Positions 32,368 to 43,499 of a DNA stretch of 61,409 nucleotides are shown in pieces; within the stretch, counting starts at the first letter, position 1; every line of letters begins with the position of its first letter. The position numbers and the translations under genes were made by a program. The notes under the pieces are model-generated. The model was not told the origin of the DNA. It made no database searches and saw only the letters and a list, made by a program, of their open reading frames with translations. Location: the NCBI GenBank assembly GCA_010093515.1, contig MU001685.1, positions 177,952 through 239,360 on the forward strand, written 5' to 3'. The DNA comes from Lineolata rhizophorae. Its lineage: Eukaryota > Ascomycota > Dothideomycetes > Lineolatales > Lineolataceae.

Positions 32368-35154
32368 TGTCCAGAATCAAAGCACGATCCGATCTCGTAT
32401 CCGACGGTTCTGTCCTGTCGGGACGGTTCTTAACGGCACTACTACTCCACGGCTCCGCGAACTAGCCCGCCGGTTGAGACCGAGTCGTTCCGGTGCGACC
32501 TCGCCGGCGACGCTGGCCGGAAGATTGGTGAGAAGAGGTCCGGAAGAGGACCGTCTCGGTTCCCGCGCTGCCGCCAGCGGAAACGGTCGGGTACGCGGCT
32601 TTCTGCTCGGGATGCCGAGACGGAGATCTTTGGAGGACCGGGACGGGATGAAGGCTCGCTCGGACTCGCCTCCCTCTTTCGGCAACCGAGCTCGACTCGA
32701 CCGTCCCACCCTTTCGTCTGGCCCGAGACGGCGACCGCGAACAGATCGGTGGCGAGGAACAGTATCGGTTGCAGAGAGAAATGCAATTGGCAAGTGTGTG
32801 CGGATGCGGGCTCGCGAGCGCGGCGGGCTGCTGCGAAACGATGTGAGCAGGAGAAGGGGGGTGGACCGTCGGATAAGGGACGGCTTCGCCTAATAAAACA
32901 CTACAGGAGGGCGGGCGCTAGGGTGCGGAGCTAGTGAGCGGGGTGCGGCCGCGCCGCTGCGGGCATCAGCGGGGTGCAGCTCCCTTCCTCTTACCTAGGC
33001 TCCTTCGCAGTGCTAGCTCGACGTGCCTCGGGCAGCTAGCAGGCGCACCGGCGCCCGCCCCGTCCGGCGGATGTTGGGTGAGGATGGTGATGCTGGCGCG
33101 GCCGGATGCGAGAGAGAGAGCTGCGGCCGTTGATGAGGCATCGCTCCGCTCCTTTAAACCACGCCCCGAGACGAATGATCATCCGGGATGCAGATTCCAG
33201 AACCCTTGGATGAGTCAAGCGTGAGGGGCAGCCGGACGCAGCATGACTAGTCAAGGCATAAGTATGGCGGAGGAGCGCCGTCGTGTCTTCGAGGGACCCG
33301 GACGGTCTTCGTCAAGCAGAGCTTGGGCCCCCGAGGGGCCAATGGGACGTCGCGGGACGGTCAGCCAAGAGACCCTGAAAGCCTCTGCCAGTCAGCGCGC
33401 TCCGTTTGGCACGCGAACCATGGGACAAATGCTCAAAGCCTGCCGGGCACACAGGGCCGAGAACGTGACCAGGACGACTCATCCGTCGTACGATGCTTCG
33501 ACCTCTGGCTGGTCGCGTCACTGTCCGTCAGCGCCATAGATATGTCCACAGCGTGGTATACCGGCTCTCTTCGCTTCGCATCCGCTTCCGCCATTACAGC
33601 CGCACCGCCGCGCGGCGCTCCAGACGTCTCCGTCATACCCCTTGTTATCCCACGCCGGACAACGCTCGGAGAAGCTGCCCGATGCCGGCCTGACCAGGCT
33701 TCCTCACGCCCAGCAGTCCGAGACGCTTGTTCTCATGCTGGCACGCCGCGCTGTCGAAACCCGCAATCTGTACCGCCTATGTAGGAGTGATGTGGGTCCG
33801 CGGCATGTAGGTGATCAGCACCAGGTAAGCCGACGGGGCGCTTTCCGGGCGTCGGAAAGGGTTTCTGGTCCCTTACCCGACGCTCTCCGTCCCTCCCCAT
33901 CCGATCTTCAATTGGATCTGCGACCCAGGCGAACTCCGCTAACCAACCTACCACACCCACAGATGCCCACCGCTACAGCCGACTGCCATGGATGGCACCC
34001 GCTGGTTCTCACGTGCAACAAATTCCCGGCTCGCTTTGGCCAACAGCCGCGAACGTCTCCTAGCCTACCAATGTGGCTTTCTCGGGTCGGTAAGCCGTTT
34101 AGGCGGCAACCCGGCGGCTCTAGAGAACAACCATCATCGATCGTGGCTGCTGGCTGGAAACGCCGGCTGGTCTACGCGACGATAGTGCGGACGGACGTCA
34201 GTTGGTCGATGGTGCCACCGCTACTCGTGGAGTATTTGAGAATGTCTCCCCTTATTAGTCTAAAGAACCCCGGAGGTCCCCGCCTGGCGCCTATCACTCA
34301 TTGGGCGCTCCAATATATGCGGCGATTAAGCGTGGCGGTCACATTGGGTGGACTGGCTTCGGCGTTCACCCTGGGCCAAGCGGACCCCCAGTGCGTACAT
34401 TAATGACTTTCTAAGCGGAACCGAGTCTAACTGCCGGCAATTGTGGAAAGGTTCAGTCGTCTTTTGCGCAGTTTTCTCTATTCTTATAGACCCTGACACC
34501 GCCTCTATTTGCTGCAGAGCGGCCACAAAGGTTGAACCTATACGTAGGACTCCCATTTCTGCAATTACACCTTCAGCAACGAGCCCAGTCACTTGTAAGG
34601 CAAGAACCTTGCCTTGCTAGGTAAAGCGTACCCCAAGACTTCCGCTCCCTTGCTCTTTGCAACCGCTTTAACGAAAAAAAGCAGACTTGTCACCTTAAGC
34701 GACTCGTTAGCATTTACGTTTTGCCATTTGCCGTCTGCCGAACCGAGTCCGCCCATTGGCAGGGGGACGCTTGATAGTCTCATGCCGGCCATCGCTTGCC
34801 GTTAAACCACGCGACTCGCTTGAAAGGACTTCTCCACGCGGTCTGTCGATCAGTTGCTAGTAATCGGCTCTTAGATTTAGAGTACCGGCAATTCATCGTC
34901 GTGACCATTTTCGGACTTGGGAACTTCCCAAAACTACAATCGACCAAAACTAGCTGTTCTAATTGACTTGGACGAGCCCGTAACTTGATTCTGCTTCTAA
35001 TTCTCGGGAATTGCCACTTATCTACATTTTTGAAGAGCCGTTGAGCTGTTACTCGTATGATATAGTGCTTGATTGCGTAAAAGGCTTCAAAGACAGAGCA
35101 CAAGCTATCTCTAGACCGAAGAATTTCCTACAAGTCCTTCAACGACCATCCACA
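32368..35154. other. long divergent intergenic region
   Basis: 2.8 kb lies between the regulator and the CaiB-like gene. The regulator-proximal 1.5 kb is GC-rich, as in the long leaders and promoters of fungal regulators. The distal part is closer to average. A GA repeat lies near 33110. I see no coding segment that resembles a protein. Confidence 0.45.
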
Positions 35155-37218
35155 ATGGCCACTGACTCTGCTGAGCCCTACGAGGCCAATGGAGCAAAAG
35201 ACATCAACGGAACCAACGGAGAATCCACAAGGTCGTACTCTATGCTCGACGAGACGCAGCGCACTCTGAGCACCCTTCTCTCACTCGCAAAGGACCAGAT
35301 CCCTTCCGAATGTCTTCCCTACGTCGCCAACGTCGACTTCAAAACGACCAACGATGGCACCCCGTACTTTCCCACTCCGTTCAAGCAGACTGAGGCTATC
35401 AGCGCTCTGAAGGCTCTCGAAGCCGCAATGGCTGGCCTCATCGCAGATACGCAGGAAGGGAGCGAGAACGGGAAGAAGGGGCAGAGGAAGATGACCGTCG
35501 ACCTGGAGAGAGCGACGTGTTTCATGTTTTCGGCATATTTGTGCACCGTGAGGGGTCTGAACAAAGCTGATCCGGACGTTAAGAGTTGTTTGAAAGGTGA
35601 GTGAGTGTAAAAATATCAAGTGAAATGCACATCTCGTTTTACGTGCACTCAACCCGTCTCGTCCCAGTTTCCTCGTTTAGTAGACTGACACTAGCAACGT
35701 CATTTGCCTGAAATTCTCAGACACCGACCTCAACAAAGCCCAATCTATCCTCTACCGGCGTCTCTCAGCCAATCTATACGAGACCAAAAATCCTGGCGAG
35801 TACTTCCACCTACACGGCTCGCTCGAAGCGACGACTGCGCTCAACATGGTCGGTCTTCCCGGCCACCGGCCAGACATGACCGACTACCGCGAGTGCATCG
35901 ATCTGATCGAGAGCCACGTGCGGCGCTTCACGGCCACCGAGCTCGAGGAGCTCAATGCTGCGAACAGGCAAGCTGGTGTTACATGTCTCAAATGGGAAGA
36001 GTTCAAAGAGAGCGAACACGTGAGTCTAGCCCACCAACCTGGGTCCCCCATCCTCCTTTCCGCTTTTCGGGGGGTCCACTTCAAAGTACACTAGGAAAGT
36101 TTCTTTGAGACTAACCACACCTCGACCAGGGCCGGGCGCTCCTCTCCGAACCCCCCTTCCGCCTCACGCCCCTCGAGCTTAGCACCCCCCCAACGCCCAT
36201 CGCTCCCTCACCGGGCAACCCCTACTCCAACGCGTCCTCGGCGCCGCAAGTCCTCCGCGGCATCCTCGTCCTCGAGCTATGTCGCATCATTGCCGGGCCG
36301 TCCATCGGGCGCGGCCTAGCCGAGCACGGGGCCTCGGTGCTCAAAATCACCTCGCCCAACCTGCCCGACGTGCCCTTCTTCCAGGTGGACGGCAACCTGG
36401 GCAAGCACGCCGCGGACCTGGACCTAAGGGACGGGCGCGACCGGGCGGCCTTCGACCGGCTGCTGCGCCGGGCGGACGTGCTGCTCGACGGGTACCGGCC
36501 GGGGGCGCTGGAGCGGCTGGGCTACGGGCCGGAGGCGCTGGCGCGGCTGGCGCGGGCGCGCGGCAGAGGCTACGTCTACGTGGCGGAGAACTGCTTCGGG
36601 CAGGTGGGGCCGTGGCGCGGCCGGCCCGGGTGGCAGCAGATCGCCGACTGCGCGACGGGGGTGGCGTGGGCGCAGGGCGCCGGCTTCATGGGCCTGGATG
36701 AGCCCGTCATCCCGCCGTTTCCGATGAGCGACTACGGGACCGGGTGCATGGGGACGGTGGCGGCCATGGTGGGGCTGTGGCGGCGTGCCAGGGAGGGCGG
36801 CTCCTGGTGGGCCGGCGTCAGCTTGTGCCAGTACGATGCGTTTCTGATGGGGCTGGGGCTGCATGCGGACGAGGTGCGGGAGCGGCTGAGGGAGAGGTTC
36901 GAGGGCGAGGAGGGCTTTTTTGGCCTCAGGCATGCGGACTCGGTCGATGAGGTGGGGAAGAGGGCGTTGAGGGCGATGCGCAGGGTGGCGCCGCACTTGT
37001 TTGAGGGGGACGAGGTGGATGAGGAAGGGAGGGTGGTGCGGAAAGGGGTCATGCAGAGGAGTTATAGTAGGGGGTTCGAGGGCGCGGTTACGTTTGTGAG
37101 GCCGGCGGTGAGTGTCCAGGGGGTGTGGAATGGGTGGGTGAGGAATTCGAGGCCGAATGGGTTTGATGGGGCGGCGTGGGAGGGGTGGGAGGTGGATAGG
37201 GATATGTTGGATGGGTAG
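35155..37218 (+). CDS. CaiB/BaiF family III CoA-transferase-like protein
   Basis: Three exons (35155-35596, 35721-36019, 36130-37218) give 609 aa. The start is MATDSAEP; an earlier in-frame ATG at 35011 gives unlikely sequence. The C-terminal half has the family III fold marks: LELCRIIAGPSIGRGLAEHG, GASVLKITSPNLPD, LDLRDGRDRAAF, ADVLLDGYRPGALERLGYG, then NCFGQVGPW and PPFPMSDYGTGCMG. These enzymes move CoA between organic acids, or racemise acyl-CoAs, through an acyl-Asp intermediate. At the place where family members have the catalytic Asp (xGxD before the next helix) this protein reads RPGWQQIADCATG, so the nucleophile may be missing. The N-terminal 250 residues form a half-like domain typical of the fungal members. 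Activity is therefore uncertain. Confidence 0.85.
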
Positions 37219-37700
37219 CAATAAGGGGAAGAGTCTGGGTGAGAGTGCAAGAGGAGGATTTAATGTTACGATTGAACGCTCTCTTGAAGATTTGTGTTCC
37301 TTTTGTCTCGGGTTGTTCAAGAGTAGCGCGTCGGATTTCTCAACCCGTTGACGAAGACGCAGAAGAGTATGCATAGAATGCGCATAGCCCGATGTGCTGA
37401 AGAGGGTATCGTCATTTGCTACGGAACATTTCATGAACGCCATAATGTCAGTCTAGTTTCCCTTCGTCGAATCCCAGATAGCCGAGCTTCATGCCGAACA
37501 GTCTTGTGCGCCGAAATGTCATCCCCAACACCAATGTTGTCGCCACGTCGGTGTTGATGTCGTTGCACAGCCATGGCCAAGGCACGCTGCCCCTTTCCCA
37601 TTCCCACAGATCTAGATCCCACCAACCTACCCAACCTGCAGTCCCCAAACCTCTCCAGTCCCTCAACCCGCACCTCCCCCACCCAACCCCGCCCCTCGCC
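37219..37700. other. intergenic between convergent genes
   Basis: The 3' flanks of the CaiB-like gene and the small membrane protein gene. 37570-37700 is C-rich on the plus strand. No further gene is recognised. Confidence 0.45.
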
Positions 37701-38250
37701 TCACCGCCCACCAACCCACACCAGCGCCGCCAGCGCGCCCGCCACCCCCCACACGGCGGCGGCGACGGCCAGGCGCCGCGCGACGGCCTTGCTGCGCTCG
37801 ACGGCGTCGCTGAAGGCGCCGACGAGCGGGACCTTGCCCTTGGGGCCCCAGAAGCTGAGCACGTGGGCGCGGGCGGCGAGGGAGGCGGCGAGGTTGAGCG
37901 CGGCGAGGAGGACGTGGGCGCGCAGGGCGGCGGCGGGCGTGGAGAGGGCTGCGGAGCCGAGGTAGAGGGAGGAGAGGATGGAGGCGGAGACCTGTTGGGG
38001 GGGGGTTAGCACGCACTGCGCGTGTTGCAGAAGGGCGGAGGCCGGGACGCACGGCTGCGGCGGCGCTCGCCTGGGCCGTCCGCGTCTTGCGCAGCTGCCG
38101 CGCGGCTATGGCCGAGTGCTGGGCGGCGCGCTCGGACTGCGCCTCGTAGTCGCGCAGCGCGCCGATGGCGATGCAGCAGTCGAGGCCGGTGCGCGCGCTC
38201 CAGCCGGCCTGGGTGAGGTCGAGGCAGAGCAGGGCGAGGCCCGTGTGCAT
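37701..38250 (-). CDS. small membrane protein, function unknown
   Basis: Two exons (38053-38250, 37701-37991) with a 61-nt intron (GTGCGT, GCTAAC, CAACAG) give 162 aa. The first exon is MHTGLALLCLDLTQAGWSAR.. with a predicted amphipathic/hydrophobic N-terminus and a short charged coil (YEAQSERAAQ). The second has alanine/leucine-rich helices (ILSSLYLGSAALS, AALNLAASLAARAHVLSFWG) and a final hydrophobic segment (LAVAAAVWGVAGALAALVWV) that looks membrane-spanning. I do not recognise the family. It is divergent from the dynactin gene with a 280-nt shared promoter. The coding strand shifts from C-rich to G-rich like its neighbours. Confidence 0.65.
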
Positions 38251-38530
38251 GGCGGGCGGACGCTGCGGGGGGGCTCCGGCGGCTCGAGAGGGCGCGTGTC
38301 ATCGGCGGGCCTCATTCTCCGGCGGACAGACTCGCCGGATCGTCGAGCGCACGGGAGGAGTGGAGGTCGCGAGACGACGCAGCAGCGCGGGATTTGGATT
38401 TCGAGGTGGGGAGTCGCGCCAAGGCGGCCCGGCGCGCCGAGACGGCCCGGCGCGTCTCGCGCGCACGAACTTCGAGCTCCGCACGCCGCGCTGCGATCCC
38501 TCTCCCACCGCCCCCGGCGACCGCCTCACG
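38251..38530. promoter_or_regulatory. compact bidirectional promoter
   Basis: Only 280 nt separate the two divergent start codons (38250 and 38531). No TATA-like box is seen in the GC-rich sequence. Shared control is inferred from spacing alone. Confidence 0.5.
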
Positions 38531-40930
38531 ATGGCGCAGCCCTTCCCCTACACCTTCTACCAGTGCCCCTGCCAGCGGCCCGCCCCGCCGGGCCTGCCCG
38601 CGCCCTCCGCCGGCGACCCGCCCGACGCCTTCAGCGCGCCGCCCCTCCCCGGCACGCCCTCGAGGACGTCCGCGTCGGCCTCCGCCCCGGGCCCCCGCGA
38701 CCAGGCCGGCGCCGCCGACGCCGACGACTTCGACCCGCGCGGCGCGCGCGAGCAGCACTCGCTCTTCCCGCTCGAGCACCTGCTGTACTGCGACGACTGC
38801 GCGGCGCTGCGCTGCCCGCGCTGCGTCGTGGACGAGATCCTGTCGTGGTTCTGCCCGTCGTGCCTCTTCGAGGTGCCGTCGAGCCAGGTGCGCGCCGACG
38901 GCCCGCGCTGCGCCCGCAACTGCTACAACTGCCCCGTGTGCACCGCCCCGCTGAGCGTCGTCAGCCTCGACGCCGAGTCGCAGGGCCTGGCCGGGCCGAG
39001 GAGCTTGGCCCCCGACGCGGCCGCGCCGCCGCCTGCGCCCGCCGTCGGGGGCATGCCGCATGGTCCGTTCATGATGAGCTGCGGGTACTGCAATTGGACG
39101 ACGTTGGACGTGGGCGTGCAGTTCGAGAAGGCGACCAATATCACGGGCCAGCTGGCGCGGACGAGGAACGGGGGCCTGCCGGTGCCTACGCTGAGGGAGA
39201 GGGAGAAGGAGAGGGAGAAGAGGCGGGAGCTGCGCGAGCAGAGGGAGCAGGGCGGCGTCATACAGGAGCAACAGCAGCAGCAGCATCGGCAAAGGGGGAC
39301 GACGAGTGCGTCTTCGTACGTCGTGCCGCAGATTACCACCACGTCTTCACCGCCGTCGACGCCGTCGACGCCGGCCGCCGGGTCAGAGACCTCGGCTCAG
39401 CTGCCCCCGGGCCCGCCGCCGGAGCACCTCGATCCGGCGCTGCATTTTTCTAACCTGGCCGCTTTCTACAAGACGCAGCTTAGCGAGAATGCGAGCGGCG
39501 GTGGCTCTGGCACGGGTATCGGAGCCTCCAGCCTCGCTGGGTTCGACTACAATTCGCCCACGTCGTTCTCGAGAATCATGAGTCTATACGGGACGCCGAC
39601 GAGCAGGAAGGCTGCGCGGGCGAGGCCGAAGCCATGGCGAGAAGCGGCCTCGTTGGATGAGGGCCTCGTTGTATTTGACGACGGGATAAACCGCAAGGGC
39701 GGGGAGGGAGGAGCAGACGATGCCGGACCCCACGGCGTCTCAAGCAGGCCCAACGCCGAAGAACAGCTCATATCGCGCCTCAGCGAAACCCCCTACTCTT
39801 CCACCGCGACCCTCGCCCAACGCGCCCTCCAACCCCCCTCGGAGCACCTCGTCCCCTCCCTATCCCCCCCCGGGCCTCCCAGCGCCGCCACGCCGTCCCC
39901 CCTTTCCTACCACGCCCGGCCCCAAGTGCTCGCGACCGACCTGCGGCCGACGGCGCCCCTCCTCCGCACCAAGCGCACCAAGCGCTGCCGCGAGTGCCGC
40001 CACATCCTCCACCGCCTCGAGTCCAAGCTGACGTCGACGCGGCCTAAGATCCGGCTGCTGGCGCTCGACCGGGTGCCGCGGCTCTCGCTGCGCGCCCTGG
40101 CCGCCGATCGCCCCAACCGCGCCGTCTGGAGCCCCGCCTTCCCCGTGCAGGTGGTGTCGCAAGCGGCGGCAGGAGGAGGAGGGGGGGGAGGCGCCGGCGC
40201 CGGCGCGACCCCGGCCCCGGCCATCGGCAGCATCAACAGCATCGCGGGCGCGGGCCCGGCCCGGCCCGGCTGCGCTGACCGGGCGCGGCTCGAGCCCGGC
40301 GTGCCGCTGCAGCTGGTGCTGCGGGTCGCCAACCCGCTGTTCGACCCGGTGCGGGTCCAGCTGGCGTCGCCGCCGGTCGCGCCCGGGCCCGTCCCGGCCA
40401 GGACGACCATCCTGTGCCCGCACTTCGAGGTCGGGGCCAACACGGACGTGTGGGACGAGGCGTTGAGTGGGGGGAGCGGAAGGGGCCCCGGGGAGAAGGG
40501 GGCGAGGAGGGGCGGCGAGGGCGCGGGCGTGGCGGGCGGCGCGGCTGAGGCGGGGAAGGTGTGGGAGAGGGGGAGGAATTGGACGAGTGTGGTTGTGGAG
40601 GTGGTGGTGCCGCGCGGTGTTGGGGGGGCGTCGAAGGGGGGGGGGATTGGGGGTGTGGGGGCGGGGTCTGCTGCCGGTCGCGGGGATGAGGGCGAGGGTG
40701 AGGATGGGGAGGGGGAGGAGGAGGATGGTAGCGGAGGAGAGGACGGCAACGTTCTGGAGATCCCCGTGCATTGCCGCGTCGAGTACGACGCGGACGCGAG
40801 CACGGGGGCCGGCGGGGGAGTGGTCGGCGGCGGGTCGCACGCGGAGAGGAGGGCCGGAGGGGGCGCGGCGACGGAGAAGAGGCAGGTGGAGTTTTGGGTC
40901 GTGTTTGGGGTGGGGAGGGTGGCTGGGTAG
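38531..40930 (+). CDS. dynactin p62 subunit (dynactin subunit 4)
   Basis: Intronless frame of 799 aa from ATG 38531; the earlier in-frame ATG gives non-conserved Arg-rich sequence. Near the N-terminus is a zinc-binding cysteine region: YQCPCQ (residues 10-15), then CDDCAALRCPRCV, WFCPSCLFEVPS and CARNCYNCPVC (about 85-140), followed by MMSCGYCNWTTLDVGVQFEK. A central coiled or charged region (RLREREKEREKRRELREQRE-like, about 220) and the later TKRCRECRHILHRLESK and KLTSTRPKIRLLALDRVPRL blocks match p62. p62 is part of the pointed-end complex of dynactin, the cofactor of cytoplasmic dynein used for nuclear and vesicle movement in hyphae. Low-complexity Gly/Ala inserts make it longer than the animal protein. 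Confidence 0.87.
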   Translation: MAQPFPYTFYQCPCQRPAPPGLPAPSAGDPPDAFSAPPLPGTPSRTSASASAPGPRDQAGAADADDFDPRGAREQHSLFPLEHLLYCDDCAALRCPRCVVDEILSWFCPSCLFEVPSSQVRADGPRCARNCYNCPVCTAPLSVVSLDAESQGLAGPRSLAPDAAAPPPAPAVGGMPHGPFMMSCGYCNWTTLDVGVQFEKATNITGQLARTRNGGLPVPTLREREKEREKRRELREQREQGGVIQEQQQQQHRQRGTTSASSYVVPQITTTSSPPSTPSTPAAGSETSAQLPPGPPPEHLDPALHFSNLAAFYKTQLSENASGGGSGTGIGASSLAGFDYNSPTSFSRIMSLYGTPTSRKAARARPKPWREAASLDEGLVVFDDGINRKGGEGGADDAGPHGVSSRPNAEEQLISRLSETPYSSTATLAQRALQPPSEHLVPSLSPPGPPSAATPSPLSYHARPQVLATDLRPTAPLLRTKRTKRCRECRHILHRLESKLTSTRPKIRLLALDRVPRLSLRALAADRPNRAVWSPAFPVQVVSQAAAGGGGGGGAGAGATPAPAIGSINSIAGAGPARPGCADRARLEPGVPLQLVLRVANPLFDPVRVQLASPPVAPGPVPARTTILCPHFEVGANTDVWDEALSGGSGRGPGEKGARRGGEGAGVAGGAAEAGKVWERGRNWTSVVVEVVVPRGVGGASKGGGIGGVGAGSAAGRGDEGEGEDGEGEEEDGSGGEDGNVLEIPVHCRVEYDADASTGAGGGVVGGGSHAERRAGGGAATEKRQVEFWVVFGVGRVAG

Positions 40931-41331
40931 GCTAGCAAAGGGCGTTTGGTGGTATTTTACTGTTGGATGTGTATATATATGGAGATGGTGGGCCTGAGGG
41001 GGGGGGGGGTGAGGTGTTGAGAAATCGCAGTACGCATGCCTCGAATTGGCGCCGGGTTCGCCGCCACGTTGCGTGCAAGTCCTGTTTCTTTGGCTTGTTT
41101 CTCGGCTTGCTTCCCTCGGGCAAGGCAAACCCGTTATTTGTAGTAGGCTCGACGCATGAGCCTTCAATTGCTTCAGGTGTTGTACGGAGCACGTGCGCCG
41201 TGGATGGGCCGCCGCGCGCTTATCGATAGCGGGCCGGCTCCAGGTCCGGCCGCGCCCGGCCCCGACAGCCTCCAGCCGCGCGCCGCCGCCGCCGCCGGCC
41301 ACGACCATCGACACATGGAGCCGGCCGCACG
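40931..41331. other. intergenic, tandem plus-strand genes
   Basis: A 401-nt spacer containing the p62 3' UTR and the TBC gene promoter. TATATATGG at 40973-40981 is AT-rich but too far upstream to assign. No gene. Confidence 0.45.
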
Positions 41332-43457
41332 ATGAGGACGCTCGACGATGCCAGGTATGCTGATATCCCGCGCCTCCCCGCGGCGGCGCGGCCCGCGTCC
41401 GCGCCGCCCTCGCACGCCGCACCGACATGCTGACGAGACGCCCGGCTGCATCGCGAAGGGCCGCCTGGCGCGCGCTCGACGGCCTCGGCTCGCCCGCGCA
41501 GCTGCGCGCCGCGGCGACGCTGGACGGGGACGGGCGCAGCGCGGTCGGCGCCGGGCTGCGGTCCGCGTGCTGGAAGGTGAGGCCGGCGGCCCCGTGCTGT
41601 GGACGCTCCGGGTGCTGACGGGCGGCGCGCGCCGCGGCCAGGTGTTCCTTCTGTTCGACACGCCGCACCGGGCGGCGTGGCCGGGCGTGCTGGCCTCGTC
41701 GCGCTCGGCGTACGCCGCGCTGCGGGCGCACTTCCTGCGCGGCATCGAGCACCCGGACGAGGTGTCGACGTCCGTGGACCCGCTGACGGACAGCGACGAG
41801 GTGCGTGCCGGCTCCCCGACGCCGGAGCGGGCTCTGCCGGAGCCCCCTTTGTTCGTCTTGCTTTCCGATTCTGCTCCGGCACGCCGTCCAGGCGCAGCCT
41901 CCACTGCAGTCCGCCGCTGACACGCAGCTCCCATCCGACCGTGCAGTCTCCCTGGGTGGCCCTGCGCGCCGACGAAGCCGTGCGCGCCGAGATCCAACAG
42001 GACGTCGACCGCTGCATGCCCGAGAACCTGTACTTCCGCCAGCCCGCCACCCAGCGCATGCTGCTCGACATCCTCTTCGTCTGGGCCAAGCTGAACCCGG
42101 ACTGCGGCTACCGCCAGGGCATGCACGAGCTGCTCGCGCCCGTGCTATGGGTCGTCGAGCGGGATGCCGTCGACCCGGACTCGCTGGCGTCGTCGTCGCC
42201 CGCGGGCGGAGACGGTGACGACGCTCTCGTGAGGGATCTGTTCGACGTCGCCTTCGTTGAACACGACACCTTCACCTTGTTCGGCCTCGTCATGCAAAAC
42301 GCGAAGGCCTTCTACGAGTCCTCGGAACCGCCTAGAGGAAGCAAGTCATCGCTGAAAGGTCCTTCGGAAGATAACGACTCGCCCATACTGCAGCGGTGCA
42401 AGCGCATCTTCGGCCATTACTTGCCCTTGGTGGATCCTGCACTGGCCGCTCATCTCAGAGAAATCGAGGTGCTTCCGCAGATATTCCTCATGTATGGATC
42501 CTACATCTCACGCTTACTGCAAATCGAGTCAATTCCGTTCCAAGTACCTAGTTAATTTGTTCCACGGTATAGGCGCTGGATACGGCTCCTCTACGGCCGG
42601 GAATTCCCATTTGACGATACCCTGCAGCTGTGGGACCTTCTCTTCGCCCAGGACCCTTCTCTCGACCTCGTCGACCTCATCTGCGTCGCGATGCTGCTAC
42701 GAATCAGATGGTCACGTGAGTTTTTGTCCCCCTCATCAAATCATCTACCATCGTCCGATTTACTCGGCCGGACCCAATACAGCAATTCTCACTAACCTTC
42801 CCCGCCACCTCTCAGTGATAACCTCCGACTCCTCCAGCGCCCTGACCCTCCTCCTCCGCTACCCCTGCCCCGCACCCACCTCCCCTCCCCAAACCTTCGT
42901 CTCAGACGCCCTCTTCCTCCGCGACCGCCTCACCCCCGCCGGCGGCGCCTCTCTCATCGCAAAACACACGGGCCGCGCCCCACGAACGCCCCCCTCCTCC
43001 CTGCACTCCACCCCGGCGCCCTCGCGCGCCGGCACGCCCTCCGCCGCCGCCGCCACCGCCGCACACCACAAGCGCACGCGCTCGCCCTTCGGCTTCGCGG
43101 GCCTCGCGTCGTCCCCGGGCAAGCGGACGGGCTCTCCCGCCTCGGCGTCGGGCGCGGCTTCTCCTGCTCCTCCTCCCGCGGCGGGGACCACCACCACCAC
43201 CCCCTCGGCGACGGCGGCGACGGCGGCGCCGCCCGCCGCCGCCGCCGGAGGCCTCGAGCAGCTCCTGCACGACGCGGCGCGCGGCGTGTACGCGCGCGGC
43301 GAGCGTTGGGGCGTCAACCGCGCCGTGCGCGGCGCCGTCGACGAGGTGCGGCGCAGCTTCGTGCTGCCGCCGGCGCCGAGCGCGCCGGTCGGGCGGACTG
43401 CGGGTGGAGGGGTGTCGCACGCGGTGGCGGGCGTCGTCGGCGGTGGGGGGGTTAAGG

Positions 43458-43499
<42 letters not shown>

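Noticed and set aside
36424-37443. 339-codon minus frame opposite the CaiB-like gene
   Set aside because: His/Pro/Arg-rich antisense shadow.
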